The notes beneath the pieces are model-generated. The model did not search any database. It saw only the letters and a program-made list of their open reading frames with translations, and was not told the DNA's origin. This document shows, one piece after another, positions 1 to 7,820 of a DNA stretch of 12,577 bases. Source of the DNA: Tepidimicrobium sp. (GTDB lineage Bacteria; Bacillota; Clostridia; Tissierellales; Tepidimicrobiaceae); contig DUNJ01000014.1 of NCBI GenBank assembly GCA_012839395.1, positions 1 to 12,577 of the forward strand. Reading direction: 5' to 3'. Position numbers and translations under genes: made by a program. Position 1 is the stretch's first letter. Each line of letters starts with the position of its first letter.

Positions 1-27
1 CGAACGTTTAATTAGGAAGGTGGACCA

Positions 28-2250
28 ATGGATTACTTAAAAGGTTTAAATGACAGACAAAGAGAAGCGGTTCTTTATGGAGAGGGGCCCCTGTTGGTTT
101 TAGCAGGGGCGGGATCGGGTAAAACCAAAGTTTTGACCCATAGAATAGCATATTTAATCGAACAAAAGGGAATTTTCCCGGGAAATATGTTGGCAATAAC
201 CTTTACCAACAAAGCGGCTAATGAAATGAAGGAGAGAACATCCGACCTATTGGGTGGGAACATAGATGGCATATGGATGGGAACATTCCACTCGGTATGT
301 GTAAGGATACTTAGGAGATATATAGATAGGATCGGATTTGAAAGGGGCTTTTCCATATATGATAGGGATGATCAGATAGCATTGATGAGAGAGTGTATTG
401 GGGAATTGGATCTAAGGGAGGATGATTATAAAGAAAGACACATCCTTAATATAATTAGCAGAATAAAGGATAGCATGATGTCCCCAAATGAATATATTGA
501 CGAAAAATATATGGATCCTTTTAAGGGAAATGTGAAAAAGCTATATGTATTATATGAAGAAAAGCTAAAGGATAACAATGCGTTGGATTTCGACGATTTA
601 ATTAGTAAAACAGTTGAATTATTTAGAACTAACCCTGATGTACTGGAATACTATCAGCAAAAATTCAAATATATATTTATAGATGAATTTCAAGATACCA
701 ATAGGGCACAGTATCAACTTGTAAAGCTATTGGCTTTGGGGTGTAAAAATTTATGTGTTGTTGGCGATGATGACCAGAGCATTTATGGATGGCGGGGAGC
801 CGATATAACCAATATATTAAGCTTTGAAGAAGATTTTCCTAAGGCTAAGATCGTTAAACTGGAACAGAATTATAGATCTACCCAAAACATATTGGATGTG
901 GCAAATAATATTATTAAAAATAATAGTGGCAGAATGGAGAAGAGGTTATGGACGGATAATGCCCGGGGGAGGCGGGTAGTTGTAGAGAATGTATTGGACT
1001 CGTATGAGGAAGCCCAGTTCGTCATAAGAAAAATTGAGGAGCATATGAGGGAAGGATATGAGCCTTCGGACTTTGCCATCCTATATAGAACCAATGCTCA
1101 ATCTAGAATTTTTGAGGAAGCTTTTATGAGAAACAATATACCCTATAAGCTTGTAGGGGGATTAAAATTCTATGATAGGAAGGAGATTAAGGATATAGTT
1201 GCTTACTTAAGGATGATTCAAAATCCGGTAGACGATATATCTTTAAAGAGAATAATAAATATACCAAGGCGAGGTATTGGCAAAGTTACCATGGAAAAGT
1301 TGGAGGAATATGCGAACAAGATAGGTACTAGTATATACGATGTGTTATTGGATGTGGAAAATGTACCTGGCCTATCCACTAGGGCCAAAAATAGTTTAAA
1401 GGCCTTTGTAGATATGATAAATAGATTTATAGCAATGGATGAAGTGATGGAAATACAGGAATTTATAGAAGAGGTAGTTTATGGAGTGGGTTATATAAAG
1501 GAATTAGAGGATGACGGTAGTATAGAATCCCAGGCTAGATTGGATAATATTAAAGAATTCATATCTGTAGCAATAGATTTTCAAGTGAATAACCCAGAGG
1601 GCACCCTGGAGGATTTTTTGGCCAATGTTTCACTACTATCTGATGTGGATAAGACAGCAGATGTAGACAATTCAGTAACCCTTTTAACAGTCCATTCTGC
1701 CAAGGGATTAGAATTTCCGATAGTTTTTATGGTAGGCATGGAGGAGGGTTTGTTTCCTATAATAAGGGAATCTGAAGATAAATCGGAAATGGAGGAGGAA
1801 CGAAGGCTTTGCTATGTAGCTATAACTAGGGCGGAGGAATTATTATACATTAGTCATGCAAGGATTAGAACTATATATGGAAGGACAAACTATAGTAGAC
1901 CATCGAGATTTATAGATGAGCTGCCTAAGGAGTTAATCGATATAGGAGGACAGCCAAATGGAGGATCATATGGAAGGATTGGAGGAAACGAGGCTATAAA
2001 CCCAAAGGAGCACCTAATAAAGGTAAAAGATCTATCTGAGAGATCAGTAACCCCTACAAGAAGGTCTTTAATAGATCAGGATCAAATTAGGGAAGGAGTT
2101 AAGGTTAAGCATGCAAAATGGGGGATTGGGATTGTGGCTCAGCTAAGGGACAGGGATGATGATAAGGAGGCTACAATTATATTTGATAAGGTGGGGATGA
2201 AGAGGTTGCTTCTCTCCATTGCACCTATAGAGATAGTGAAGGGAGGATAG
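28..2250 (+). CDS. pcrA: ATP-dependent DNA helicase PcrA (UvrD/Rep family, SF1A)
   Basis: A 740-residue 3'-5' DNA helicase acting in nucleotide excision repair, rolling-circle replication and clearing of recombination or transcription complexes. The SF1 motifs occur in order: a Q-motif region (LNDRQREAV, about residue 7), Walker A AGAGSGKT (26-33), Walker B DEFQD (219-223), GDDDQSIYGWRG (from 246), LEQNYRS, VHSAKGLEF (from 555) and YVAITRAEE (from 596). The C-terminal region from about residue 692 (VKHAKWGIGIV onward) matches the small Tudor-like domain that contacts RNA polymerase in PcrA. Length is normal for the family. The ATG at 28 follows AGGAAGGTGG. ligA starts 4 nt after the stop, so the two are almost certainly co-transcribed, as in other Firmicutes. 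The promoter and any upstream partner lie outside the window. PcrA is preferred over UvrD or Rep on the Gram-positive context. Confidence 0.97.
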   Translation: MDYLKGLNDRQREAVLYGEGPLLVLAGAGSGKTKVLTHRIAYLIEQKGIFPGNMLAITFTNKAANEMKERTSDLLGGNIDGIWMGTFHSVCVRILRRYIDRIGFERGFSIYDRDDQIALMRECIGELDLREDDYKERHILNIISRIKDSMMSPNEYIDEKYMDPFKGNVKKLYVLYEEKLKDNNALDFDDLISKTVELFRTNPDVLEYYQQKFKYIFIDEFQDTNRAQYQLVKLLALGCKNLCVVGDDDQSIYGWRGADITNILSFEEDFPKAKIVKLEQNYRSTQNILDVANNIIKNNSGRMEKRLWTDNARGRRVVVENVLDSYEEAQFVIRKIEEHMREGYEPSDFAILYRTNAQSRIFEEAFMRNNIPYKLVGGLKFYDRKEIKDIVAYLRMIQNPVDDISLKRIINIPRRGIGKVTMEKLEEYANKIGTSIYDVLLDVENVPGLSTRAKNSLKAFVDMINRFIAMDEVMEIQEFIEEVVYGVGYIKELEDDGSIESQARLDNIKEFISVAIDFQVNNPEGTLEDFLANVSLLSDVDKTADVDNSVTLLTVHSAKGLEFPIVFMVGMEEGLFPIIRESEDKSEMEEERRLCYVAITRAEELLYISHARIRTIYGRTNYSRPSRFIDELPKELIDIGGQPNGGSYGRIGGNEAINPKEHLIKVKDLSERSVTPTRRSLIDQDQIREGVKVKHAKWGIGIVAQLRDRDDDKEATIIFDKVGMKRLLLSIAPIEIVKGG

Positions 2251-2254
2251 GATT

Positions 2255-4243
2255 GTGGATAAGGTCAAAAGGATGGAAGAACTTATAGATATAATAGATG
2301 ATTTAAACTATCATTATTATACATTGGACGATCCTAAGGTAAGTGATAAGGAATACGATGCCCTATATGATGAGCTGGTCCAATTGGAAAAGGAACTGGG
2401 GATAGTATATCCATATTCCCCCACCCAAAGGGTTGGTGGGGATATATTGGATAAGTTTGAAAAACATACCCATTTGGAAAGGCTTTGGAGCTTAGATAAA
2501 AGCCAGAGCCATGGGGAATTGATTGATTGGGATATGAGGGTTAGACGGTTGATACGAGATTATAACGCCAACAATGATGAAAGGCTTCCAGAACCTACTT
2601 ATGTGGTGGAATATAAGTTTGATGGACTTACCATAAATTTGACATATAGAAATGGGGAATTGGTCCAAGGAGCCACTAGGGGAAATGGCATTATTGGAGA
2701 GGCTATATTGCCCCAGCTAAAGACCATTAAAACATTGCCTTTGAAAATAGATTTTAAGGGGACGTTGGAGGTTCAAGGAGAGGGATTGATGCCTTTATCT
2801 GCATTGGAGGAATATAACAGGACAGCAGAAGAACCTTTGAAAAATGCAAGAAATGCAGCAGCAGGGGCATTGCGAAATTTAGATCCCAAGGTTACTGCAA
2901 GGAGAAACCTTATTGCTTATTTATATAATATAGGCTATATAGAGGGTAGGAACTTTGAAACCCATATGGAGATGTTGGAATTTATAAAGAACAATAGACT
3001 ACCAACATACCATTATGCTAAGGAATGCAATACTATAGATGAGGTGCTTGAGGAAATAGATAGAATAGAGGAGGAGAGGCATAATATAGATGTATTGACT
3101 GACGGGGTAGTAATTAAAATAAACGACATAAGAACTAGGGAAGTGTTAGGGTATACTATGAGATCTCCCCGTTGGGCTATGGCCTATAAATTTGAAGCAG
3201 AGGAGACTACCACAAAGCTATTATCTGTTCAGTGGAATGTAGGTAGGACAGGGAAAGTTACTCCAATAGCTCTATTGGAACCTGTAGAAATTGCGGGAGC
3301 TACCGTAAGTCGGGCTACATTGAATAATTATGATGATATAAAGAGGAAGGGGGTTGCAATCAACTCTAGGGTATTGGTTAGAAGATCCAATGAGGTGATT
3401 CCGGAGATAATGGGGACTGTAGACACTGAAGATGAGGTAGAACCGATACTAAAGCCTACCCACTGTCCAGCTTGCAATAGTGAGTTGGTTCAGGATGGAG
3501 TGCACATATTCTGTCCAAATTCATTGTTTTGCAAACCTCAGCTAGTATCCAGAATGGTCCATTTTGCCAGCAGGGATGCTATGAACATTGAAGGGTTTAG
3601 CGAGAAGACTGCGGAAAAGCTATTCGAGGAATTGAATTTAAAGGATATAGCTGAATTGTACGAGCTAAAATATGAGGATCTTATTAAGCTAGAAGGATTT
3701 CAGGAAAAAAAGACTAATAATCTTCTTAAGGCCATTGAAAGAAGCAAGAATACTACCTTGGATTCCTTCATATATGCTCTAGGGATTCCCAATGTAGGTT
3801 TAAGGACCGCTAGGGATTTAGCAGAACATTTTAAATCGTTGGAGGCTATAAAAGATGCCGATTATGAAGAATTGGTATCTATTCCCGATATAGGGCCAAC
3901 AATAGCGGAGAATATAGTAGACTTTTTCCACGATGATAGGATTTTACATGAAATAGATAAACTATTATCCGAAGGGGTAAAAATTAGGCATGAAGGGGAA
4001 TCCGGGATAGAGTCTTCTATGTTTACCGGGAAAACCATAGTAATTACGGGAGCTATTCAATCCTATAGACGTAAGGAGCTAAAGGAAAAGATTGAATCTA
4101 TGGGAGGAAGGGTTACTGGCTCCGTAAGTGGGAGAACTGATTATATAGTAGTAGGGGAAAACCCGGGTTCTAAATACGCAAAGGCATTAGAATTGGGCGT
4201 GGATGTAATAGATGAGGCAAGATTGTTGGAGATATTGGGATGA
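2255..4243 (+). CDS. ligA: NAD-dependent DNA ligase LigA, divergent clostridial-type sequence
   Basis: A 662-residue ligase that seals nicks in replication and repair using NAD+. Domain order is complete: N-terminal Ia domain (YHYYTLDDPKVSDKEYD, about 19-35), adenylation domain with the lysine motif EYKFDG (nucleotidyl lysine K121), ARNAAAGALRNLD (about 198-209), DGVVIKI (283-289) and PRWAMAYKF (305-313), then an OB fold (VGRTGKVTP), a four-cysteine zinc finger (C404, C407, C420, C426), helix-hairpin-helix repeats (about 470-560) and a BRCT domain (about 589-661). Several usually conserved motifs differ: RLWSLDKSQS in place of a PMLSL-type motif, TRGNG for TRGDG, GEAILPQ for GEDVT, and ATLNN for ATLHN. 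The catalytic lysine is kept, so I infer an active enzyme. The start is GTG at 2255, 7 nt after GGGAGGA. The gene sits directly behind pcrA. Confidence 0.96.
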   Translation: MDKVKRMEELIDIIDDLNYHYYTLDDPKVSDKEYDALYDELVQLEKELGIVYPYSPTQRVGGDILDKFEKHTHLERLWSLDKSQSHGELIDWDMRVRRLIRDYNANNDERLPEPTYVVEYKFDGLTINLTYRNGELVQGATRGNGIIGEAILPQLKTIKTLPLKIDFKGTLEVQGEGLMPLSALEEYNRTAEEPLKNARNAAAGALRNLDPKVTARRNLIAYLYNIGYIEGRNFETHMEMLEFIKNNRLPTYHYAKECNTIDEVLEEIDRIEEERHNIDVLTDGVVIKINDIRTREVLGYTMRSPRWAMAYKFEAEETTTKLLSVQWNVGRTGKVTPIALLEPVEIAGATVSRATLNNYDDIKRKGVAINSRVLVRRSNEVIPEIMGTVDTEDEVEPILKPTHCPACNSELVQDGVHIFCPNSLFCKPQLVSRMVHFASRDAMNIEGFSEKTAEKLFEELNLKDIAELYELKYEDLIKLEGFQEKKTNNLLKAIERSKNTTLDSFIYALGIPNVGLRTARDLAEHFKSLEAIKDADYEELVSIPDIGPTIAENIVDFFHDDRILHEIDKLLSEGVKIRHEGESGIESSMFTGKTIVITGAIQSYRRKELKEKIESMGGRVTGSVSGRTDYIVVGENPGSKYAKALELGVDVIDEARLLEILG

Positions 4244-4244
4244 T

Positions 4245-4274
4245 TTGATTTCCCTTATACGGAAATGTTAAAAT
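4245..4274 (+). promoter_or_regulatory. possible SigA-type promoter for gatCAB
   Basis: TTGATT (4245-4250) and TAAAAT (4269-4274) are separated by 18 bp in the 64-nt gap between ligA and gatC. The boxes match the consensus at 4 of 6 and 5 of 6 positions. A 6-bp inverted repeat, ATTTCC/GGAAAT (4248-4253 and 4261-4266, 7-nt loop), overlaps the spacer and the end of the -35 box. It has no T-tract behind it, so it is not a normal terminator and may simply be chance. Read-through from ligA remains possible. Confidence 0.35.
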
Positions 4275-4307
4275 AATAGGTGTGAAGAAGGATGAGGAGG
4301 AATTGTA

Positions 4308-4592
4308 GTGATTACTAAGGATGAAATCAGAAATATGGCAGAGCTCTGTAAATTGAACATATCAGAAGAAGAGATAGAGCGTTTTATGGAGGACTTCTCT
4401 AGGATATTGCAATATGTAGATCGATTGAAAGTAATGGATACCGATGGGGTTAAACCTACATACCATATAATGTCGGGGACGCAACCATTAAGGGATGATG
4501 TGGTTAAGGACAGTATGTCTAGGGAAGATGTTATTAAAAACGCACCGGAAGAACAGTACGGATATTTTAAACTACTGAAAGTGATGGATTAG
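4308..4592 (+). CDS. gatC: Asp-tRNA(Asn)/Glu-tRNA(Gln) amidotransferase subunit C
   Basis: The small 94-residue subunit that wraps around GatA and GatB and stabilises the transamidosome. Family features are visible: the N-terminal helix ITKDEIRNMAELCKLNIS, the central FSRILQYVDRLKVMDTDGVKP segment (a continuous family signature), the turn PLRDDVV, and the C-terminal APEEQYGYFKLLKV, where most GatC proteins have a similar hydrophobic F-x-V/L end. The start is GTG at 4308, preceded by GAGGAGG with 7 nt spacing; no ATG in frame gives a complete N-terminal helix. It is the first gene of gatC-gatA-gatB and ends 14 nt before gatA. Length is typical (about 95). Confidence 0.96.
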   Translation: MITKDEIRNMAELCKLNISEEEIERFMEDFSRILQYVDRLKVMDTDGVKPTYHIMSGTQPLRDDVVKDSMSREDVIKNAPEEQYGYFKLLKVMD

Positions 4593-4606
4593 ATAGGAGT
4601 GATGAT

Positions 4607-6052
4607 ATGGATATAATAGAGCTATCGGCTATGGAAATGAAAACAAAGCTTAAGAATAGAGAATTATCGGCAAGGGATATTGTAGAAGCACATTTGGAGA
4701 GAATAGAGGAAAGAGAAGGGGAATTGAATGCATTTATTACGGTAACTGAGGAAAAGGCATTGGAGATTGCAGATAAAATAGATAGGAAGATGAAAGATAA
4801 GGAGGAATTAGGGATTCTTGCCGGAATTCCTATTGGTATAAAGGATAACATTATTACTTATGGAATTAAAACTACTTGTGCATCTAGGATGTTGAAGGAT
4901 TTTATACCCCCCTACGAATCGACCGTCGTTGAAAGGGTTATAGAGGAAGATGGTATAATACTGGGCAAGACCAATTTGGATGAATTTGCCATAGGGTCAT
5001 TAACGGATACCTCCTATTTTGGGGCAACAAGAAATCCTGTAGATTTAGATAGATCACCAGGGGGTTCCAGCGGTGGGTCTACAGCAGCTGTAAAGGCTGG
5101 GGAGGTGGCAATATCCTTAGGCTCGGATACAGGAGGCTCTATTAGGCAACCTGCTAGCTACTGTGGAGTTGTAGGGATAAAACCCACCTATGGGCTGATT
5201 TCTAGATATGGACTAGTGGCTGTGGCTAATTCACTAGATCAGATAGGAGTATCTGGCAGGAATGTTTTGGATGCAGCGTTGATGCTGGAAGCTATTGCAG
5301 GTTATGATAAAAAGGATTCTACTTCCGTGGATATGGGGCCTGTTAATTATTTAGAAAATTTAAAGGAAGGTATAGAGGGCATGAAGATAGGGTTGCCTAA
5401 AGAATACATGAATATAGATATAGAGCCTGGCATTAAGGATAAGCTAATGAAGGCTATTAAGATATTTGAATCCTTAGGCGCAAAAGTGGAGGAAATATCC
5501 CTTCCCAATACCGAATGGGCATTATCTACTTATTATGTAATAGCAGCCTCGGAGATTACATCAAATCTTTCTAGGTTTGACGGGATAAGGTATGGTTACA
5601 GAGCTAAAGAATATGAAACATTAGATGAACTATATATAAACACGAGGACAAAAGCATTTGGAAGGGAAGTTAAAAGAAGGATTTTAGCAGGAACATATTT
5701 TTTAAGCAATAAACATGTAGAAGAATACTATAAGAAGGCATTGAGGATGAGAACCTTAATCAAGGAAGATTTTGATAAGGCTTTCGAAAAATACGATATA
5801 ATACTATCTCCTACCACTCCTAATCTGCCTTTTAAGCAGAATGTAGATAACGATCCATTTATAATGGCAAAATCGGATATATTTACAGTACCGGTAAACT
5901 TAGCAGGTATCTGTGCTATGTCAATACCATGTGGTCATATAGGGAAATTGCCAGTAGGATTGCAAATAATTGGAGATAGGTTTGGAGAACTAAATATATT
6001 GAAAGCAGGATATGCTTTTGAGAGGCATTCATCCATAGGGGGTGATAAATAA
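4607..6052 (+). CDS. gatA: Asp-tRNA(Asn)/Glu-tRNA(Gln) amidotransferase subunit A (amidase)
   Basis: A 481-residue amidase-signature subunit that hydrolyses glutamine and supplies ammonia to GatB. The Ser-cisSer-Lys triad is intact: K79 in GIPIGIKDN, S154 in the GGSSGGS motif (152-158) and S178 in SDTGGSIRQPAS. These numbers are the same as those I recall for Staphylococcus GatA. The stretch from VVGIKPTYG to NSLDQIG and the C-terminal SPTTPNLPF and GLQIIGD are also family hallmarks. The start ATG at 4607 follows ATAGGAGTG. Its stop codon overlaps the gatB start by one base (TAATG), implying translational coupling and equal subunit output. In bacteria lacking GlnRS and/or AsnRS this complex is the only route to the charged amide tRNAs; which of the two applies here cannot be told from this window. 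Confidence 0.97.
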   Translation: MDIIELSAMEMKTKLKNRELSARDIVEAHLERIEEREGELNAFITVTEEKALEIADKIDRKMKDKEELGILAGIPIGIKDNIITYGIKTTCASRMLKDFIPPYESTVVERVIEEDGIILGKTNLDEFAIGSLTDTSYFGATRNPVDLDRSPGGSSGGSTAAVKAGEVAISLGSDTGGSIRQPASYCGVVGIKPTYGLISRYGLVAVANSLDQIGVSGRNVLDAALMLEAIAGYDKKDSTSVDMGPVNYLENLKEGIEGMKIGLPKEYMNIDIEPGIKDKLMKAIKIFESLGAKVEEISLPNTEWALSTYYVIAASEITSNLSRFDGIRYGYRAKEYETLDELYINTRTKAFGREVKRRILAGTYFLSNKHVEEYYKKALRMRTLIKEDFDKAFEKYDIILSPTTPNLPFKQNVDNDPFIMAKSDIFTVPVNLAGICAMSIPCGHIGKLPVGLQIIGDRFGELNILKAGYAFERHSSIGGDK

Positions 6053-7479
6053 TGAGATACAAAACCGTAATCGGATTGGAAATTCATGTGGAGCTAATGA
6101 CAAATACTAAAATATTTTGCGGATGCGTAAACGAGTTTGGGGGAGAAGTAAATACCCATTGTTGCCCGGTCTGCCTTGGATTACCTGGAGCAACCCCTGT
6201 ATTGAATAGATCAGTGGTAGAGTATGCCATTAAGGCAGGTCTAGCTTTCAACTGTAAAATAGCCAATAATAGCAGGATGGATAGAAAAAACTATTTCTAC
6301 CCAGATCTGGTAAAGGGATTTCAGATAAGTCAAGACGATATGCCTTTATGCAGTGGAGGATATCTAGAACTAGAATTGGAAGAAGAAAACAAGAAGGTTA
6401 GATTGATGAGAATTCATATAGAGGAGGATACAGGAAAGTCCATCCATACCGAAGATGGAAGCTCTCTATTGGACTATAATAGAGCTGGGGTGCCTCTAAT
6501 AGAAATAGTTACGGAGCCCGATATCAATGCCCCGGAAGAGGCCTATCTATTTCTTGAAAAGCTAAGATCCACCTTAGAGTATATTGGGGTATCGGATTGC
6601 AAGATGGAGGAAGGTTCCCTTAGATGCGATGTCAATATAAATGTGGTGGATGCTGAAACTGGGAAAAGGACCAATATAACCGAATTGAAGAACTTAAACT
6701 CCTTTAGAGCAGCGGTTAGAGCCATGGAATATGAGGAAGAGCGACATAAGGAGTTGTTAGCAAAGGGAGAGGATACGGAAAGGGAGACAAGAAGATGGGA
6801 TGAGGTGGAAGGTAAGACCGTAGTAATGAGGGAGAAGGCAGGTGCAGCTGATTATAGGTATGCAGTGGAAAGTGATATTCTCCCAATAGAGGTAGAGGAT
6901 AGCTGGATAGAGGATATAAGAAAAAGGCTACCAGAATTGCCCCATGCTAAAAAAGAGAGATTTATAAAAGAATATGGTCTACCTAAATACGATGCAGATG
7001 TGTTAACCCAATCTAGGGAGTTAGCTTCCTTTTACGAGGAGACTGTAAAATATGGAAAGGATCCAAAACAGGTAAGCAACTGGGTTATGGGGGATGTATT
7101 GAGGAGGTTGAATGATGAGGGAATGAGGGTAGAGGACTTAAAGTTCACTCCAAAGGACCTTTCAGACCTTATAGATCTAATAGATGAGGATAAGATTAGC
7201 AATAATATAGGAAAAAAGGTTTTAAGGGATATGTTTGAAACCGGTAAGAAACCTGGCAAAATAGTTGAAGAGAAGGGGTTAATTCAGATAAGCGACGAAG
7301 ATGAATTGCAGAAGGTGGTTGAGGGGGTATTATCTGAAAATGAACAATCTATAATAGATTACAGGAATGGAAAGGACAGGGCATTGGGATTCCTAGTAGG
7401 GCAGGTTATGAAGGCTACCAGAGGTAAGGCTAATCCTCAGATGGTAAATAAGATGATTCGGGATATAATTGAAGAATAG
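6052..7479 (+). CDS. gatB: Asp-tRNA(Asn)/Glu-tRNA(Gln) amidotransferase subunit B
   Basis: A 475-residue subunit that binds the misacylated tRNA, activates the side-chain carboxylate with ATP and transfers ammonia. The N-terminal VIGLEIHVEL motif and the zinc-site cysteines (C23, C25, C38, C41, in FCGC and CCPVC) are present. They are followed by KNYFYPDLVKGFQISQ, EEDTGKSIH, DYNRAGVPLIEIVTEPD and EGSLRCDVN, which line the kinase-like active site. The C-terminal part (from about 330) is the YqeY-like tail that contacts the tRNA, ending in FLVGQVMKATRGKANPQ. Length is normal. The ATG overlaps the gatA stop by one base, with a G-rich site (GGGGG, 6038-6042) upstream. It is the last gene of the operon; a hairpin terminator follows directly. 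Confidence 0.97.
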   Translation: MRYKTVIGLEIHVELMTNTKIFCGCVNEFGGEVNTHCCPVCLGLPGATPVLNRSVVEYAIKAGLAFNCKIANNSRMDRKNYFYPDLVKGFQISQDDMPLCSGGYLELELEEENKKVRLMRIHIEEDTGKSIHTEDGSSLLDYNRAGVPLIEIVTEPDINAPEEAYLFLEKLRSTLEYIGVSDCKMEEGSLRCDVNINVVDAETGKRTNITELKNLNSFRAAVRAMEYEEERHKELLAKGEDTERETRRWDEVEGKTVVMREKAGAADYRYAVESDILPIEVEDSWIEDIRKRLPELPHAKKERFIKEYGLPKYDADVLTQSRELASFYEETVKYGKDPKQVSNWVMGDVLRRLNDEGMRVEDLKFTPKDLSDLIDLIDEDKISNNIGKKVLRDMFETGKKPGKIVEEKGLIQISDEDELQKVVEGVLSENEQSIIDYRNGKDRALGFLVGQVMKATRGKANPQMVNKMIRDIIEE

Positions 7480-7487
7480 AGGGGCAG

Positions 7488-7520
7488 GATGAGTTTCTAA
7501 GGAGGCTCATCTTTCTTCTT
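7488..7520 (+). terminator. intrinsic terminator of the gat operon
   Basis: GATGAGTTTC (7488-7497) can pair with GGAGGCTCATC (7502-7511, using two G-T wobbles) around a 4-nt loop, TAAG. The pyrimidine-rich run TTTCTTCTT (7512-7520) follows. It begins 9 nt after the gatB stop. The opposite-strand small gene ends inside this hairpin, so the two transcription units are convergent. On the minus strand there is no T-run after the hairpin, so it probably works mainly for gat. Confidence 0.65.
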
Positions 7521-7640
7521 ACCCCTAGTTTTATAGTATGGGCAATCCTTGAGAGGGGTATTAGATGATTTAGTAACATGTTTTAATGTACATAGACCAT
7601 CTTCCTCATAGATACATTTTTCAGAACAGGGAATGATCAA
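7497..7640 (-). CDS. small cysteine-rich protein (47 aa), TTG start
   Basis: A 47-residue protein read from TTG at 7640. An open frame extends further upstream (to 7733), but the only good ribosome site, AAAGGAGGAA (7656-7647), sits 8 nt before this TTG, and the upstream extension looks like translated intergenic sequence. Four cysteines (C5, C9, C17, C33) form the pattern CX3C-X7-C-X15-C, with the local motifs CSEKCIYEEDGLCTL and DCPYY, then a lysine-rich tail (KTRGKKKDEPP). This layout suggests binding of a metal ion (inference). From memory, short clostridial proteins with CxxxCxYxxDGxCTL and CPYF motifs exist and are sometimes labelled hydroxymyristoyl-ACP dehydratase, a label that cannot be right for so short a protein. 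No membrane segment or signal peptide. It is convergent with gatB (17 nt gap) and divergent from the gene at 7821. Function unknown. Confidence 0.72.
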   Translation of the reverse strand: MIIPCSEKCIYEEDGLCTLKHVTKSSNTPLKDCPYYKTRGKKKDEPP

Positions 7641-7646
7641 AAAGAG

Positions 7647-7656
7647 TTCCTCCTTT
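7647..7656 (-). promoter_or_regulatory. ribosome binding site that sets the TTG start of the small cysteine-rich gene
   Basis: On the minus strand AAAGGAGGAA is a near-perfect anti-16S match. The GGAGG core (7653-7649) leaves 8 nt before the TTG at 7640. It lies inside the longer open frame, which argues against that frame being translated from its first ATG. Confidence 0.7.
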
Positions 7657-7676
7657 AGATATATTTTTACAATTTT

Positions 7677-7682
7677 ATTATA
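7677..7682 (-). promoter_or_regulatory. -10 box for the small cysteine-rich gene
   Basis: TATAAT on the minus strand (plus-strand ATTATA) lies 37 nt upstream of the TTG start. No clear -35 hexamer is found 16-18 bp further upstream, so the assignment rests on the -10 box and its location. Confidence 0.4.
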
Positions 7683-7710
7683 TCCATAGTTTAAAGAAAA
7701 TATGATTGTG

Positions 7711-7743
7711 AAAAGTGTACCTAAGGTGTACAAAAAGTGTTTG
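7711..7743 (+). repeat. three 11-bp phased repeats in the divergent promoter region
   Basis: Three units follow each other with an exact period of 11 bp: AAAAGTGTACC (7711-7721), TAAGGTGTACA (7722-7732) and AAAAGTGTTTG (7733-7743). GTGT recurs at 7715, 7726 and 7737, and the last A of the AA pair keeps register. They end 5 bp before the extended -10 element of the gene at 7821 and lie 29 bp or more upstream of the minus-strand -10 box. The position suggests a protein-binding site on one face of the helix (inference). Confidence 0.5.
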
Positions 7744-7748
7744 CATTT

Positions 7749-7757
7749 TGATACAAT
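7749..7757 (+). promoter_or_regulatory. extended -10 promoter of the AIR synthase-like gene
   Basis: TGATACAAT reads as a TGn extension followed by TACAAT (7752-7757), one mismatch from consensus. There is no good -35 hexamer at 16-18 bp (TACAAA occupies the 17-bp position); the phased repeats fill that region. Transcription would start near 7764, giving an untranslated leader of about 56 nt before the ATG at 7821. Confidence 0.45.
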
Positions 7758-7820
7758 ATATTTATGGAAGATGGTGGGTAAATAGAATTGTATCTTATGG
7801 CTTGTAAGGAGGAATTAAAT

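Noticed and set aside
1..10. CGAACGTTTA as a LexA (SOS) box upstream of pcrA
   Set aside because: Gram-positive LexA boxes have four bases between GAAC and GTTC/GTTT; here the halves touch, and the window edge hides the rest of the promoter.
4248..4266. ATTTCC/GGAAAT hairpin as a terminator between ligA and gatC
   Set aside because: The stem is only 6 bp, mostly A-T, and no T-run follows on either strand.
7788..7820. Upstream ATG extending the AIR synthase-like protein by 11 residues
   Set aside because: No ribosome site precedes it, while AAGGAGG sits 8 nt before the ATG at 7821, and the extension would be translated ribosome-site sequence.
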